IMG/VR virus record: IMGVR_UViG_3300042516_003674
Span: 1 to 53,101 of that record
Direction: 5' to 3' (one strand)
Origin: a virus
DNA length: 53,101 nucleotides
The notes below the pieces were generated by a model. It was given only the letters and a program-made list of their open reading frames with translations. It had not been told where the DNA came from and did not search any database. A program made the position numbers and the translations under genes. Each line of letters opens with the position of its first letter. Position 1 is the first letter of the stretch. Positions 18,301 through 26,100 of the stretch are shown here, piece after piece.

Positions 18301-21300
18301 ACTGTTGGACCATCTTTCTATATTGAACCAGGTAAAAAAGTAAAATTAGATAATTTAGTTTGGGTATGTAATAGTGGAGGTGGACCATCTACAGCATATT
18401 ATCCATCAGGAAATCTTGGATATGATTTTGTAGTAATAGCAACAACTGAAAACAGATATATTGATGCTTCTAATTTAATTCAGAAAAATAGAATTGAAAT
18501 TATCGATAAATCACTTGCATCTATTGCAATAGCTCACTCCGATTTCTACTTCCCCAATGATGCACAGACTACAAGATTCTCTAGATTTAAGGATGCATAT
18601 CGCTTAATTCAGAAAAACAAAACTGAAATTATTGATACTGCTTGGAATGCTACATCCGCTGCATATCCAGCAATTTCTGCAACTCAAACAAAGTGCAAGA
18701 GAGATTTGGGATATTTTATTGATGCTGTTTCTACAGATATATTTACTGGAGGAAATTCTTACTCCATTGCATTTGTACAACAATACTTTAATAATGGAGC
18801 ACCAATTTCTAATGGATTAGTTGGCGAAGAAACAGAATCAGTTTATGCTTTTAATCAAGCAAGAAACTTGATGAAGCAGGCAATTACAAATCAACTAACT
18901 GTAAAAGATCTCACAGTAACTGTAGATCCTATTACGGGATCTAACACAAATATAAATTCTTGCGCTAATGTACAAAATGCATTAGATACTTTAACATCAA
19001 TTATTACAACAGTTATTACTAATGGATCGTTATCTTCAATTAATTCAATTAGAATTAATTCTGGAATATTTGTTTCAGGTGAGAACAAGTGCCGTAGGGA
19101 TATTGGATACATCGTCGATGCTTTAATTAAAGATGTCAGATACGGAACTAACAAATATATTCGTGAAGCAATTAGAGCATATTTTAATAAAGATGGATCT
19201 CCTATTTCCAATGGTTTAATAGGAGAAGAATCTGAAAGTGTAACAGCATTCAATTCAATTCGCGATTATGCTAAGAAAGCAATAACAAATCAATTAAATG
19301 TAAAGGATTTATCAATTAGTGTCGATCCTATTACTGGATTTAATACTGATCCAAGTTCTTGCGCCGATGTTCAAACAAATATTGATAATCTAATCTCTAT
19401 TTTAACAACCACAATAACTAATGGAAACCTAAGTGCATATCCAGATCTTTATGTATCCAATAAGGTTAAAATTAACGTTGGAGTATCCACTTTAAGTCAT
19501 GAGTATGTAACTGGAGGAACATTAACTTCTAATTATACTACTAATATTTTCCCAGATGGAACTTATAATTATATCTTCCCAGTTAAATCTGTCGTAGGAC
19601 CTAATACATTCGAGTTTGTTGGTGGTAAGACAGTTCTTCCACATACTTACGTTTCTGGAGGCACGGTTCAAAAATATACAAACTTCCAAAGTGGAATCAC
19701 TCAACTTAGAGATCTTTCAATACAACCAGATCCGAAGACTGGTTATAACGATGTAATTAGTTCTTGTACTGATGTTACTTCAGCTCTCAGATCTTGTGTT
19801 GGTGTTGTTACTTCAATAGTTGGACTTGGATCTACTGCATTTTCTGTGGTTGGGTTTAATACTTCTTATCCCGGTAATAGGGGAAGAGGATTTGAAAGTA
19901 TTGTTGGGGTAACAAGTGCAGTTTATGAAGAGACTTCTGGAAAAACGACGTTAAAGGCGCCAGGATTACCAATTAAGGTTGGAGATTTAATTGAGATTAG
20001 AGATCTAGTTTTCTCCTGCTCTTCAGGTGGACCAGCGTCTCAGCAAAAATTCCCATCAGGTTATTATGGATATGAATTCTATATTACTAAAATAAATTCT
20101 GACGAGTCTTTTGACATTTATACTGGAATATCTACTATTCCTCATACATATGTTTCTGGTGGATACATTATTAATAGATCTTTACCTATTACAGAATCAA
20201 AATATGATAATGTTACTGGCATAACAACAATACTTGCTCCCGGAATTTCGTTAAGAAAGGGTGATTTTGTATCATTACGTGATATGGAATTTACTTGCAC
20301 TAGTGGAGCTGGAACAACAAATATATTCCCATCAGGAAATAGGGGATATAGTTTTGAAGTTCTTTCTACCGAAAACGATAAATTTACGGTCAATGTTGGA
20401 AAATCGACAATTCCCCACACTTATGTAACTGGTGGTGTTGTAATCCCACCATATTCTAAAGGTGTTGGACCAATCACCCAAGGACCTTACATTAGAAATT
20501 GTACCAATTTTATTGGTGACAGTATCGGAATGAAAGTTGATGGATTTGCCGCAGAACCTGGCGATAAAGATGATATTGGTGTTACAGGAACAATGTCAGT
20601 TGACTCTTATACTCAATATAATCAGGGTGGCATTGGAGTTTCTGTTACTAACGGTGCATATTCTCAGTTAGTTTCTATCTTTACAATTTGCGATGATATT
20701 GGAATCTTTACAAAATCTGGTGGTCAATGTGATATCACAAACTCAAACGCATCATTCGGAAATTATGGATTAGTTTCTGATGGTGTTGGTGATAATAATT
20801 CTGGGTCAATCTATAGATATACTGCAGAAGTTGTAGATCCTGTTGAGTCTGAAACTTCTATAGTAACTGTTTCCGGAGTTGGTAATAATCGCCCATATGA
20901 TGGACAAGCAATTTATTTTGGAGAACTGTATTATTTCGTCAATACGATTAAAGTAATTGATGGTGGAAGTGGATACTCTGAGACTAATCCTCCAAATGTT
21001 ACTTTTGATTTTCCGGGAGGACCAAATGGAATTAGGGCAGAAGGTGCCGCAAATGTTGTAGATGGTAAAGTTGTTTCTATAGACATTATTAGCAGTGGTA
21101 CACAATATCAAGTTCCACCAAATATACAAATTGTCGGAGGTGGCGGATCTGGAGCAGTTGCTGTTCCAGTGATGTATCCAATATATTATGGAATTGAATC
21201 TGCATCACTACCAGTAAATGGTGTTTCAACAATTGTTTTAACGCAAAATGTAAACAATGACATTGGTGTTGGAACAACAGTTTATTTCTCCAGAATTAGT

Positions 21301-21576
21301 TTACAACTTGCAACATCAATTTCCTTGGAATGGGTTGGTTCTGGTACAAATATTAATACTGCAAAACCAGCATTAGGTGGAGTGACAATTCAAGAAAATG
21401 AGGTTGATAAGCGCAATGGTGGGCAAGTTGTATATACTAGCACTAATCAATCTGGTAACTTCCAAATTGGTGATGGAGTTGTAATTAATCAATTGACTGG
21501 TACAATTTCGGGAAGATCATTCAGTCAAAGTTTGTTAAATACAGTAACACCATTAATTATAGCACTAGGTAGATAA
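12352..21576 (+). CDS. giant collagen-like tail fibre/adsorption protein
   Basis: This 3074-residue protein has three parts. Residues about 1-85 contain YIGVESDTRKFKFGDGETPWNNLPY, the fibre N-terminal motif that resembles the Mtd-type head-attachment domain. Residues about 87-1296 are Gly-X-Gln triplets (X mostly T, D, V, L, R) with short LSN breaks and no proline. The C-terminal 1780 residues start with KTIYVSQTGDDNNTGLAENYPKRTIKAA, a pectate-lyase-like beta-helix opening. Duplicated helical SNGLxGEExESV...KKAITNQL modules and about five repeats of a GGGPSTA-YPSGNLGYDF beta module follow. It is very probably a long trimeric virion fibre. The frame is intact throughout, with no stop or frameshift. 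Confidence 0.85.
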   Translation: MSGNTNYLSLQQLFNDRATFYAGMIVYGDIELEKAIDQLVDTSQNWEFENPVLKLGYIGVESDTRKFKFGDGETPWNNLPYSGLPDNQGTQGTQGFQGVQGQGEQGTQGDQGIQGPLSNFQGTQGTLGLQGDQGVQGTQGTQGNLSNFQGTQGLQGDQGTQGTQGDQGIQGLQGLQGAGDQGTQGTQGDQGVQGLSNQGTQGDQGTQGTQGDQGTQGLSNQGTQGSQGDQGVQGTQGDQGTQGLQGDQGTQGDQGTQGTQGDQGTQGLSNQGTQGTQGDQGVQGDQGIQGDQGVQGLQGDQGIQGDQGTQGTQGDQGVQGDQGTQGIQGEQGAQGVQGDQGIQGLQGDQGIQGDQGTQGTQGEQGVQGLQGDQGIQGDQGTQGDQGTQGLSNQGTQGSQGDQGVQGTQGDQGVQGTQGDQGTQGDQGTQGDQGVQGLQGDQGTQGIQGDQGTQGDQGVQGLQGDQGTQGIQGDQGTQGDQGVQGLQGVQGLQGDQGTQGDQGTQGTQGLSNQGTQGTQGDQGTQGTQGDQGTQGTQGDQGTQGLQGDQGTQGDQGTQGTQGDQGVQGVQGTQGDQGTQGDQGVQGLQGDQGTQGDQGTQGTQGDQGTQGLSNQGTQGTQGDQGTQGTQGDQGTQGTQGLQGDQGTQGDQGVQGLQGDQGVQGLQGDQGTQGTQGLQGDQGVQGLQGDQGTQGDQGVQGLQGTQGLSNQGTQGTQGTQGDQGTQGTQGEQGVQGLQGDQGVQGTQGTQGTQGDQGVQGLQGDQGTQGDQGTQGTQGTQGVQGLQGDQGVQGDQGTQGTQGVQGRQGTQGDQGTQGDQGTQGDQGTQGLQGTQGTQGIQGDQGTQGAQGDQGVQGLQGTQGTQGRQGNQGTQGTQGDQGVQGLQGDQGTQGDQGTQGTQGDQGVQGRQGTQGSQGLQGSQGTQGTQGTQGLQGLQGIQGKQGVQGLQGTQGSQGTQGFQGSQGRQGVQGLQGTQGTQSTQGAQGVQGDQGTQGTQGDQGVQGRQGVQGRQGVQGLQGIQGLQGLQGRQGTQGDQGVQGLQGDQGVQGRQGTQGLQGNQGLQGTQGTQGRQGTQGAQSSQGVQGDQGTQGDQGTQGDQGTQGLQGDQGVQGTQGTQGLQGDQGTQGLQGTQGTQGDQGTQGLQGDQGTQGDQGTQGTQGDQGVQGRQGVQGRQGTQGTQGTQGTQGNQGLQGTQGTQGRQGTQGSQGFQGVQGRQGTQGTQGVQGRQGTQGTQGVQGLQGTQGLQGTQGLQGNQGLQATQGTQGSQGVQGRQGVQGLQGVQGLQGVQGDQGVQGLQGLQGSSSFDIVDDNTTNQQRYVLFTEDPNTVAITTEFTSTEKLTYVPATGSLGINTDIVTDNLTVKGSTRSTEFYGDGVNLVGIVTQLVPGIGIDLTATQPTGKGVVKIDAYRPIGKTIYVSQTGDDNNTGLAENYPKRTIKAAASVALFGDTIKVFPGAYIEENPIVLARTVSLEGTELRNCVVTPKYPEKDLFHVNNGCHITDASFIGQNSTNGAAIVALQPLTGVATDRFFDAARMIRFNLDYIAKESVGFLTSGFSGFAGNHREQDAAKLIDANLEYIAGEAVGFLTSPSGYNFSLGISSYTNCREDIVSIMSAVSYDLKAGSNRKSIGAGYSYFSSSNSLIHITGAGVSEATVAALDYAAGIATYVINNLTPPISYQGIGNSVSQVKNLSVIPVEGGCIGVGTTVKQLVGIVTNMIGAGTTLNAPLVRYGVTLESGDCADDVKDIWKCIIHDITRGGNSRSVDAGKAYYDDNWNLKSGILKNPQEVQQTISTIDYSFNIARAVINNCLWGGYPVGLGTTVINAVYDFETGITTVTATNHGLTKNDPVKVQGLTYACTPGSAGYPVGVVTASYDRITGISTIQTTSSLPILSGDRVRIENLVFECNSGGGPSTANYPSGNLGYDFTVQDVLDSTTFVVNVGKSTLDHSYKYGGEISKLYTPVFGISTASYDNTTGIATITAVGLGTTVGPSFYIEPGKKVKLDNLVWVCNSGGGPSTAYYPSGNLGYDFVVIATTENRYIDASNLIQKNRIEIIDKSLASIAIAHSDFYFPNDAQTTRFSRFKDAYRLIQKNKTEIIDTAWNATSAAYPAISATQTKCKRDLGYFIDAVSTDIFTGGNSYSIAFVQQYFNNGAPISNGLVGEETESVYAFNQARNLMKQAITNQLTVKDLTVTVDPITGSNTNINSCANVQNALDTLTSIITTVITNGSLSSINSIRINSGIFVSGENKCRRDIGYIVDALIKDVRYGTNKYIREAIRAYFNKDGSPISNGLIGEESESVTAFNSIRDYAKKAITNQLNVKDLSISVDPITGFNTDPSSCADVQTNIDNLISILTTTITNGNLSAYPDLYVSNKVKINVGVSTLSHEYVTGGTLTSNYTTNIFPDGTYNYIFPVKSVVGPNTFEFVGGKTVLPHTYVSGGTVQKYTNFQSGITQLRDLSIQPDPKTGYNDVISSCTDVTSALRSCVGVVTSIVGLGSTAFSVVGFNTSYPGNRGRGFESIVGVTSAVYEETSGKTTLKAPGLPIKVGDLIEIRDLVFSCSSGGPASQQKFPSGYYGYEFYITKINSDESFDIYTGISTIPHTYVSGGYIINRSLPITESKYDNVTGITTILAPGISLRKGDFVSLRDMEFTCTSGAGTTNIFPSGNRGYSFEVLSTENDKFTVNVGKSTIPHTYVTGGVVIPPYSKGVGPITQGPYIRNCTNFIGDSIGMKVDGFAAEPGDKDDIGVTGTMSVDSYTQYNQGGIGVSVTNGAYSQLVSIFTICDDIGIFTKSGGQCDITNSNASFGNYGLVSDGVGDNNSGSIYRYTAEVVDPVESETSIVTVSGVGNNRPYDGQAIYFGELYYFVNTIKVIDGGSGYSETNPPNVTFDFPGGPNGIRAEGAANVVDGKVVSIDIISSGTQYQVPPNIQIVGGGGSGAVAVPVMYPIYYGIESASLPVNGVSTIVLTQNVNNDIGVGTTVYFSRISLQLATSISLEWVGSGTNINTAKPALGGVTIQENEVDKRNGGQVVYTSTNQSGNFQIGDGVVINQLTGTISGRSFSQSLLNTVTPLIIALGR
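12611..16241 (+). repeat. Gly-X-Gln collagen-like repeat block 1
   Basis: This is about 3.6 kb of 9-base-periodic DNA (GGT-x-CAA) encoding about 400 triplets. Common units are GDQ, GTQ, GVQ, GLQ and, toward the end, GRQ. Gly-LSNQ-Gly breaks add two residues and occur about seven times; two further LSNF breaks lie near the start. Because GGT and CAA dominate, the other frames and the antisense strand also stay open, which explains the long shadow ORFs. Confidence 0.9.
17220..20460 (+). repeat. internal protein repeats in the giant fibre C-terminal region
   Basis: Two related blocks of about 140 residues (around 18660-19030 and 19080-19440) share CKRDLGYxVDA, SNGLxGEExESV, AITNQL and VDPITG. 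Several smaller modules carry PSTA-YPSGNLGYDF or a close variant followed by VGKSTLxHxY. A 24-base run near 18056 recurs almost unchanged near 18367. The pattern fits serial duplication of beta-domain units along a fibre. Confidence 0.7.
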
Positions 21577-21577
21577 T

Positions 21578-21931
21578 ATGGCAGCAATTGCACTTAATAA
21601 ATTTAAAACCATTCGTGTAGGAGTAACAACAAATTTAGTTGGAATTTATACCTGTCCGATTGGTGTTGCTTCTATTGTAATTCTCTGTCAAGCATCGAAT
21701 GTTTCTGCTTCAGGAACTTTTTCTAGAATAACTGCAGTTCATTCTAGGTCAACAGAGACGCCATCTGATTATAGATTTGCAAATGGAGTTAAAATCCCTC
21801 CAAATGATGGATTAAATCTAGTTTCAGATGGAAGACTAGCACTTGAGACTTCTGATGTTCTTAAATTTAGTGCAAGTTTAGATAATACTATTGAATTAAT
21901 TTTAAGTGTGTTAGAAACGGCAAAACAATAA
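21578..21931 (+). CDS. small beta-rich virion protein
   Basis: This 117-residue protein begins 1 base after the giant fibre gene. It has a strand-rich pattern (IRVGVTTNLVGIYTCPIGVASIVILCQASNVS) and ends with a LKFSASLDNTIELILSVLE strand pair. It looks like the small accessory structural proteins that accompany cyanophage fibres, perhaps a fibre cap or attachment piece. No named family is recognised. Confidence 0.7.
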   Translation: MAAIALNKFKTIRVGVTTNLVGIYTCPIGVASIVILCQASNVSASGTFSRITAVHSRSTETPSDYRFANGVKIPPNDGLNLVSDGRLALETSDVLKFSASLDNTIELILSVLETAKQ

Positions 21932-21932
21932 T

Positions 21933-23147
21933 ATGTCAAAATTTTTAAGTGGAAGAGTAAATTTAAAAGAATTTTCTGGATTAAGTAGTGATAGACATCT
22001 TTACTTAAGTTTGGATGAAGCTGAACCTAACTTGGGATTTCCCGGTGAAAAACCACTTGCAGTTTCTGAAGAGTATTACACTTTAGTTACTATTGCAAAT
22101 GGAACTACTTTTGATAGATATTGGACTATTGCGCCACCAACAGAATTTACTGGAGGTATTAGTATTTTTGATGAGGGAATTCTTGTAGGAACTGCTAATA
22201 GTGTAACTAAATTAAATTTTGTTGGTAGAGGTGTTACTGCTACTGCAGCAGGATCTATTTCGACCATAACTGTCGAAATGCCTATAGTTACAATCTCAGA
22301 TACTCCTCCAGTAAGTCCATTTAATGGTGATCTTTGGTGGAATAGTTCTATTGGGGATTTAAGAATTTGGTATCAAGATCCAGATTCTGCACAATGGGTA
22401 GATGCCAATGGCGGATCGGATAATCAGATAAATCCTTGGGTAATTAATCCTGGATTTACAGGAATTCATACTCTTGGTCTTGTTGGAATTGGAAAAACTG
22501 TAGGTGAATTTTATCTTGAAGTTGCTCCAGTTGGGTATTCTAACACATCAGTTGTTATTAATGGAGATTCTAAATTTAATGGAAATGCTGTAGTTGGTAT
22601 TTTAACAACGAATCAAAATCTCTTCATCGGCACCACAAAATCATTATACTTAGGAATTAGTACATTTTATGGTGGTTTAAGTCCTGGTTTAAGTGGCGGT
22701 ATTGACTTGTATTTTGGACCCAGCGGTATTGGAACTCCAGATGATAGAAAATATAGATTCGCATTGCAAAATGATAGAAATATAGTTTTGTATGATGGCA
22801 TAACTGCTATTTGGAACACCGGAACAAATATATCAGACGAAAAATTAAAAGATAATATTAGATCTACAAATATAAATTCTTTAACAATTTTAAATAATAT
22901 TAATGTTGTAGATTTTGAATGGAAACATAGTAGCGACTTGTATGATGGTGGATTAACTCATACTGGATTTATTGCACAAAATGTAGAAGATGAAATACCA
23001 GACGCCGTTAGAGAATTTTCTGGAATTAAACTGGTAGATAAGGAAGAAATGATTCCTGTTCTTTGGAAAGCACTGCAAGAAGCATTATATAAAATAGATA
23101 TTTTAGAATCTAGAATAACTGAACTGGAAATAAATACAAAGATATGA
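21933..23147 (+). CDS. tail fibre with C-terminal S74 self-cleaving chaperone
   Basis: This is a 404-residue protein. The N-terminal half is beta-rich, with FNGDLWWNSSIGDLRIWYQD (about residues 129-148), a carbohydrate/fibre-type motif. Around residue 300 begins NISDEKLKDNIRS, then VVDFEWKH and GFIAQNVEDEIPDAV, ending in the coiled coil ALYKIDILESRITELE. This is the peptidase S74 intramolecular chaperone, which trimerises the fibre and then cuts itself off at the Ser of the SD motif (the Ser/Asp pair is present). The cut would leave about 300 residues in the virion. Confidence 0.82.
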   Translation: MSKFLSGRVNLKEFSGLSSDRHLYLSLDEAEPNLGFPGEKPLAVSEEYYTLVTIANGTTFDRYWTIAPPTEFTGGISIFDEGILVGTANSVTKLNFVGRGVTATAAGSISTITVEMPIVTISDTPPVSPFNGDLWWNSSIGDLRIWYQDPDSAQWVDANGGSDNQINPWVINPGFTGIHTLGLVGIGKTVGEFYLEVAPVGYSNTSVVINGDSKFNGNAVVGILTTNQNLFIGTTKSLYLGISTFYGGLSPGLSGGIDLYFGPSGIGTPDDRKYRFALQNDRNIVLYDGITAIWNTGTNISDEKLKDNIRSTNINSLTILNNINVVDFEWKHSSDLYDGGLTHTGFIAQNVEDEIPDAVREFSGIKLVDKEEMIPVLWKALQEALYKIDILESRITELEINTKI

Positions 23148-23167
23148 GTAGTAATATATTTTAGGTA

Positions 23168-26100
23168 ATGGCAGCAATTAATTTTCCCAATAATCCATCT
23201 ATTAATGAAATATTTGAATATGAAAGAACCAAATGGATTTGGGATGGAGAAGCTTGGCGAAGATTGCCAGATCCTGGAATTCAAGGTTCTCAAGGTACAC
23301 AAGGTACTCAAGGATTAAGTAATCAAGGATTCCAAGGTACTCAAGGTCTTCAAGGTACTCAAGGCACTCAAGGTCTTCAAGGTGATCAAGGTACTCAAGG
23401 TTTATCTGGTGCATTTGCAGGTCAAGGTGTTCAGGGCACACAAGGCGCACAAGGCACACAAGGAGTTCAAGGTAAACAGGGAACTCAAGGATCCCAAGGT
23501 GTACAAGGTTTACAAGGTACTCAAAGTACTCAAGGTACTCAAGGAACTCAAGGTACTCAAGGTCTTCAAGGTCTTCAGGGAACTCAAGGAACTCAAGGAA
23601 CACAAGGTGTACAAGGATTACAGGGTAGACAAGGAACTCAAGGCACTCAAGGCACTCAAGGCACTCAGGGGGATCAAGGAACTCAAGGATTACAGGGAGA
23701 TCAAGGTACTCAGGGGGATCAAGGAACTCAAGGAACTCAAGGAACTCAAGGTTTAGGTGTTCAGGGAACTCAAGGTACTCAAGGGACTCAAGGGGATCAA
23801 GGAACTCAAGGATTACAGGGAGATCAAGGAACTCAAGGTACTCAAGGAGATCAAGGAACTCAAGGCACTCAAGGAGATCAAGGAACTCAAGGTACTCAAG
23901 GAGATCAAGGAACTCAAGGTCTTCAAGGTGATCAGGGTACTCAAGGAGATCAAGGAACTCAAGGAGATCAGGGGGTCCAAGGTTTACAAGGTGATCAAGG
24001 AACTCAAGGTATTCAAGGTAGGCAAGGAACTCAAGGGACTCAAGGAACACAAGGTCTTCAAGGTAGGCAAGGAACCCAAGGGAGTCAAGGCGGACAAGGA
24101 ATTCAAGGTAGACAAGGAACTCAAGGTCTTCAAGGTAGACAAGGAACTCAAGGTTTAAGTAATCAAGGAACTCAAGGTCTCCAAGGTGCTCAGGGTAGAC
24201 AAGGGTCCCAAGGTCTTCAAGGTAGACAAGGAACTCAAGGTTTAAGTAACCAAGGTACTCAAGGTACACAAGGGAATCAGGGATTACAAGGTGATCAAGG
24301 AACTCAAGGAACTCAAGGAACTCAAGGAACTCAAGGGGATCAAGGTATTCAGGGTGATCAGGGTGTTCAAGGTCTGCAAGGTAGACAAGGAACCCAAGGA
24401 TTTACTGGACAAGATGGATCAACGGGAAATCAAGGTCTTCAGGGAGATCAAGGAATTCAAGGTGATCAAGGAACTCAAGGTGATCAAGGTGTTCAGGGAA
24501 GACAAGGTACTCAAGGTGTTCAAGGTAGACAAGGAACTCAAGGAACTCAAGGAGATCAAGGAACTCAAGGAACTCAAGGTGATCAGGGTGTTCAGGGTGA
24601 TCAAGGTGTTCAAGGTTCTTTTGGTACAGGAGGAGATCAAGGTCCGCAAGGAACCCAAGGAGATCAAGGTACTCAAGGTGATCAGGGAACTCAAGGTACT
24701 CAATCCGATCAGGGCACTCAAGGTACTCAAGGTGATCAGGGAACTCAAGGTACTCAAGGAGATCAAGGAGTCCAAGGAGATCAAGGAGTTCAAGGCACTC
24801 AAGGAAGACAAGGAGCGCAGGGATTACAAGGAGTTCAAGGTAGACAAGGCACCCAAGGATCTCAAGGTTTACAGGGAAATTTAGGTACCCAAGGTACTCA
24901 GGGGGATCAAGGAACTCAAGGTCTTCAGGGGGACCAAGGAACTCAAGGAATTCAAGGTAGACAAGGATCTCAAGGTCTTCAAGGAACTCAAGGTACTCAA
25001 GGAATTCAAGGAAATCAGGGAGTTCAGGGTAGACAAGGAGTTCAAGGTAGACAAGGAACTCAAGGAAGTCAAGGAACTCAGGGTGATCAGGGTACTCAAG
25101 GCCTTCAAGGTTCTCAGGGTAGACAAGGAACTCAAGGTCTTCAGGGTACTCAAGGTGTTCAAGGAATTCAAGGACTTCAAGGTACTCAGGGTAGACAAGG
25201 AGTTCAAGGTCTTCAGGGTACTCAGGGAACTCAAGGATTTCAAGGTAGTCAAGGATCTCAAGGTAGACAAGGAACTCAAGGTCTTCAGGGTACTCAAGGT
25301 GCTCAAGGTCTTCAAGGTAGACAAGGAACTCAAGGTTTAAGTAACCAAGGAACTCAGGGTCTCCAAGGAACTCAAGGAACTCAAGGTTTTCAAGGATTAC
25401 AAGGAACTCAAGGTTTAAGTAATCAAGGAACTCAGGGTCTCCAAGGAACTCAAGGAACTCAGGGTAGACAAGGATCTCAGGGACTTCAGGGCACTCAAGG
25501 AACTCAAGGATTTCAAGGTACTCAGGGTCTTCAAGGGTCACAAGGTAGACAAGGATCCCAAGGTCTTCAAGGAACTCAGGGTACTCAAGGATTCCAAGGA
25601 ACTCAAGGTAGACAGGGATCTCAGGGTCTTCAGGGTAATCAAGGAACTCAAGGAACTCAAGGATTCCAAGGTAGTCAAGGATCTCAAGGTTTACAAGGGA
25701 CTCAAGGTGTTCAAGGTAGACAAGGTGGACAAGGATTACAAGGTACTCAAGGAGTTCAAGGAAGACAGGGAACTCAAGGAACTCAGGGTAGACAAGGAAC
25801 TCAAGGTTCTCAGGGATTTCAAGGTACTCAAGGAACTCAGGGTAGACAAGGAACTCAAGGTTCTCAGGGATTTCAGGGAGTTCAAGGTAGACAAGGAACT
25901 CAAGGTCTTCAAGGTACTCAGGGTAGACAAGGATCTCAGGGTCTTCAGGGCACTCAAGGATCTCAAGGGTTACAAGGTACTCAGGGACTTCAGGGTCTTC
26001 AAGGTAGACAAGGAACTCAAGGTTTAAGTAACCAAGGAACTCAGGGTCTCCAAGGAACTCAAGGAACTCAAGGTAGACAAGGATCCCAAGGTCTTCAGGG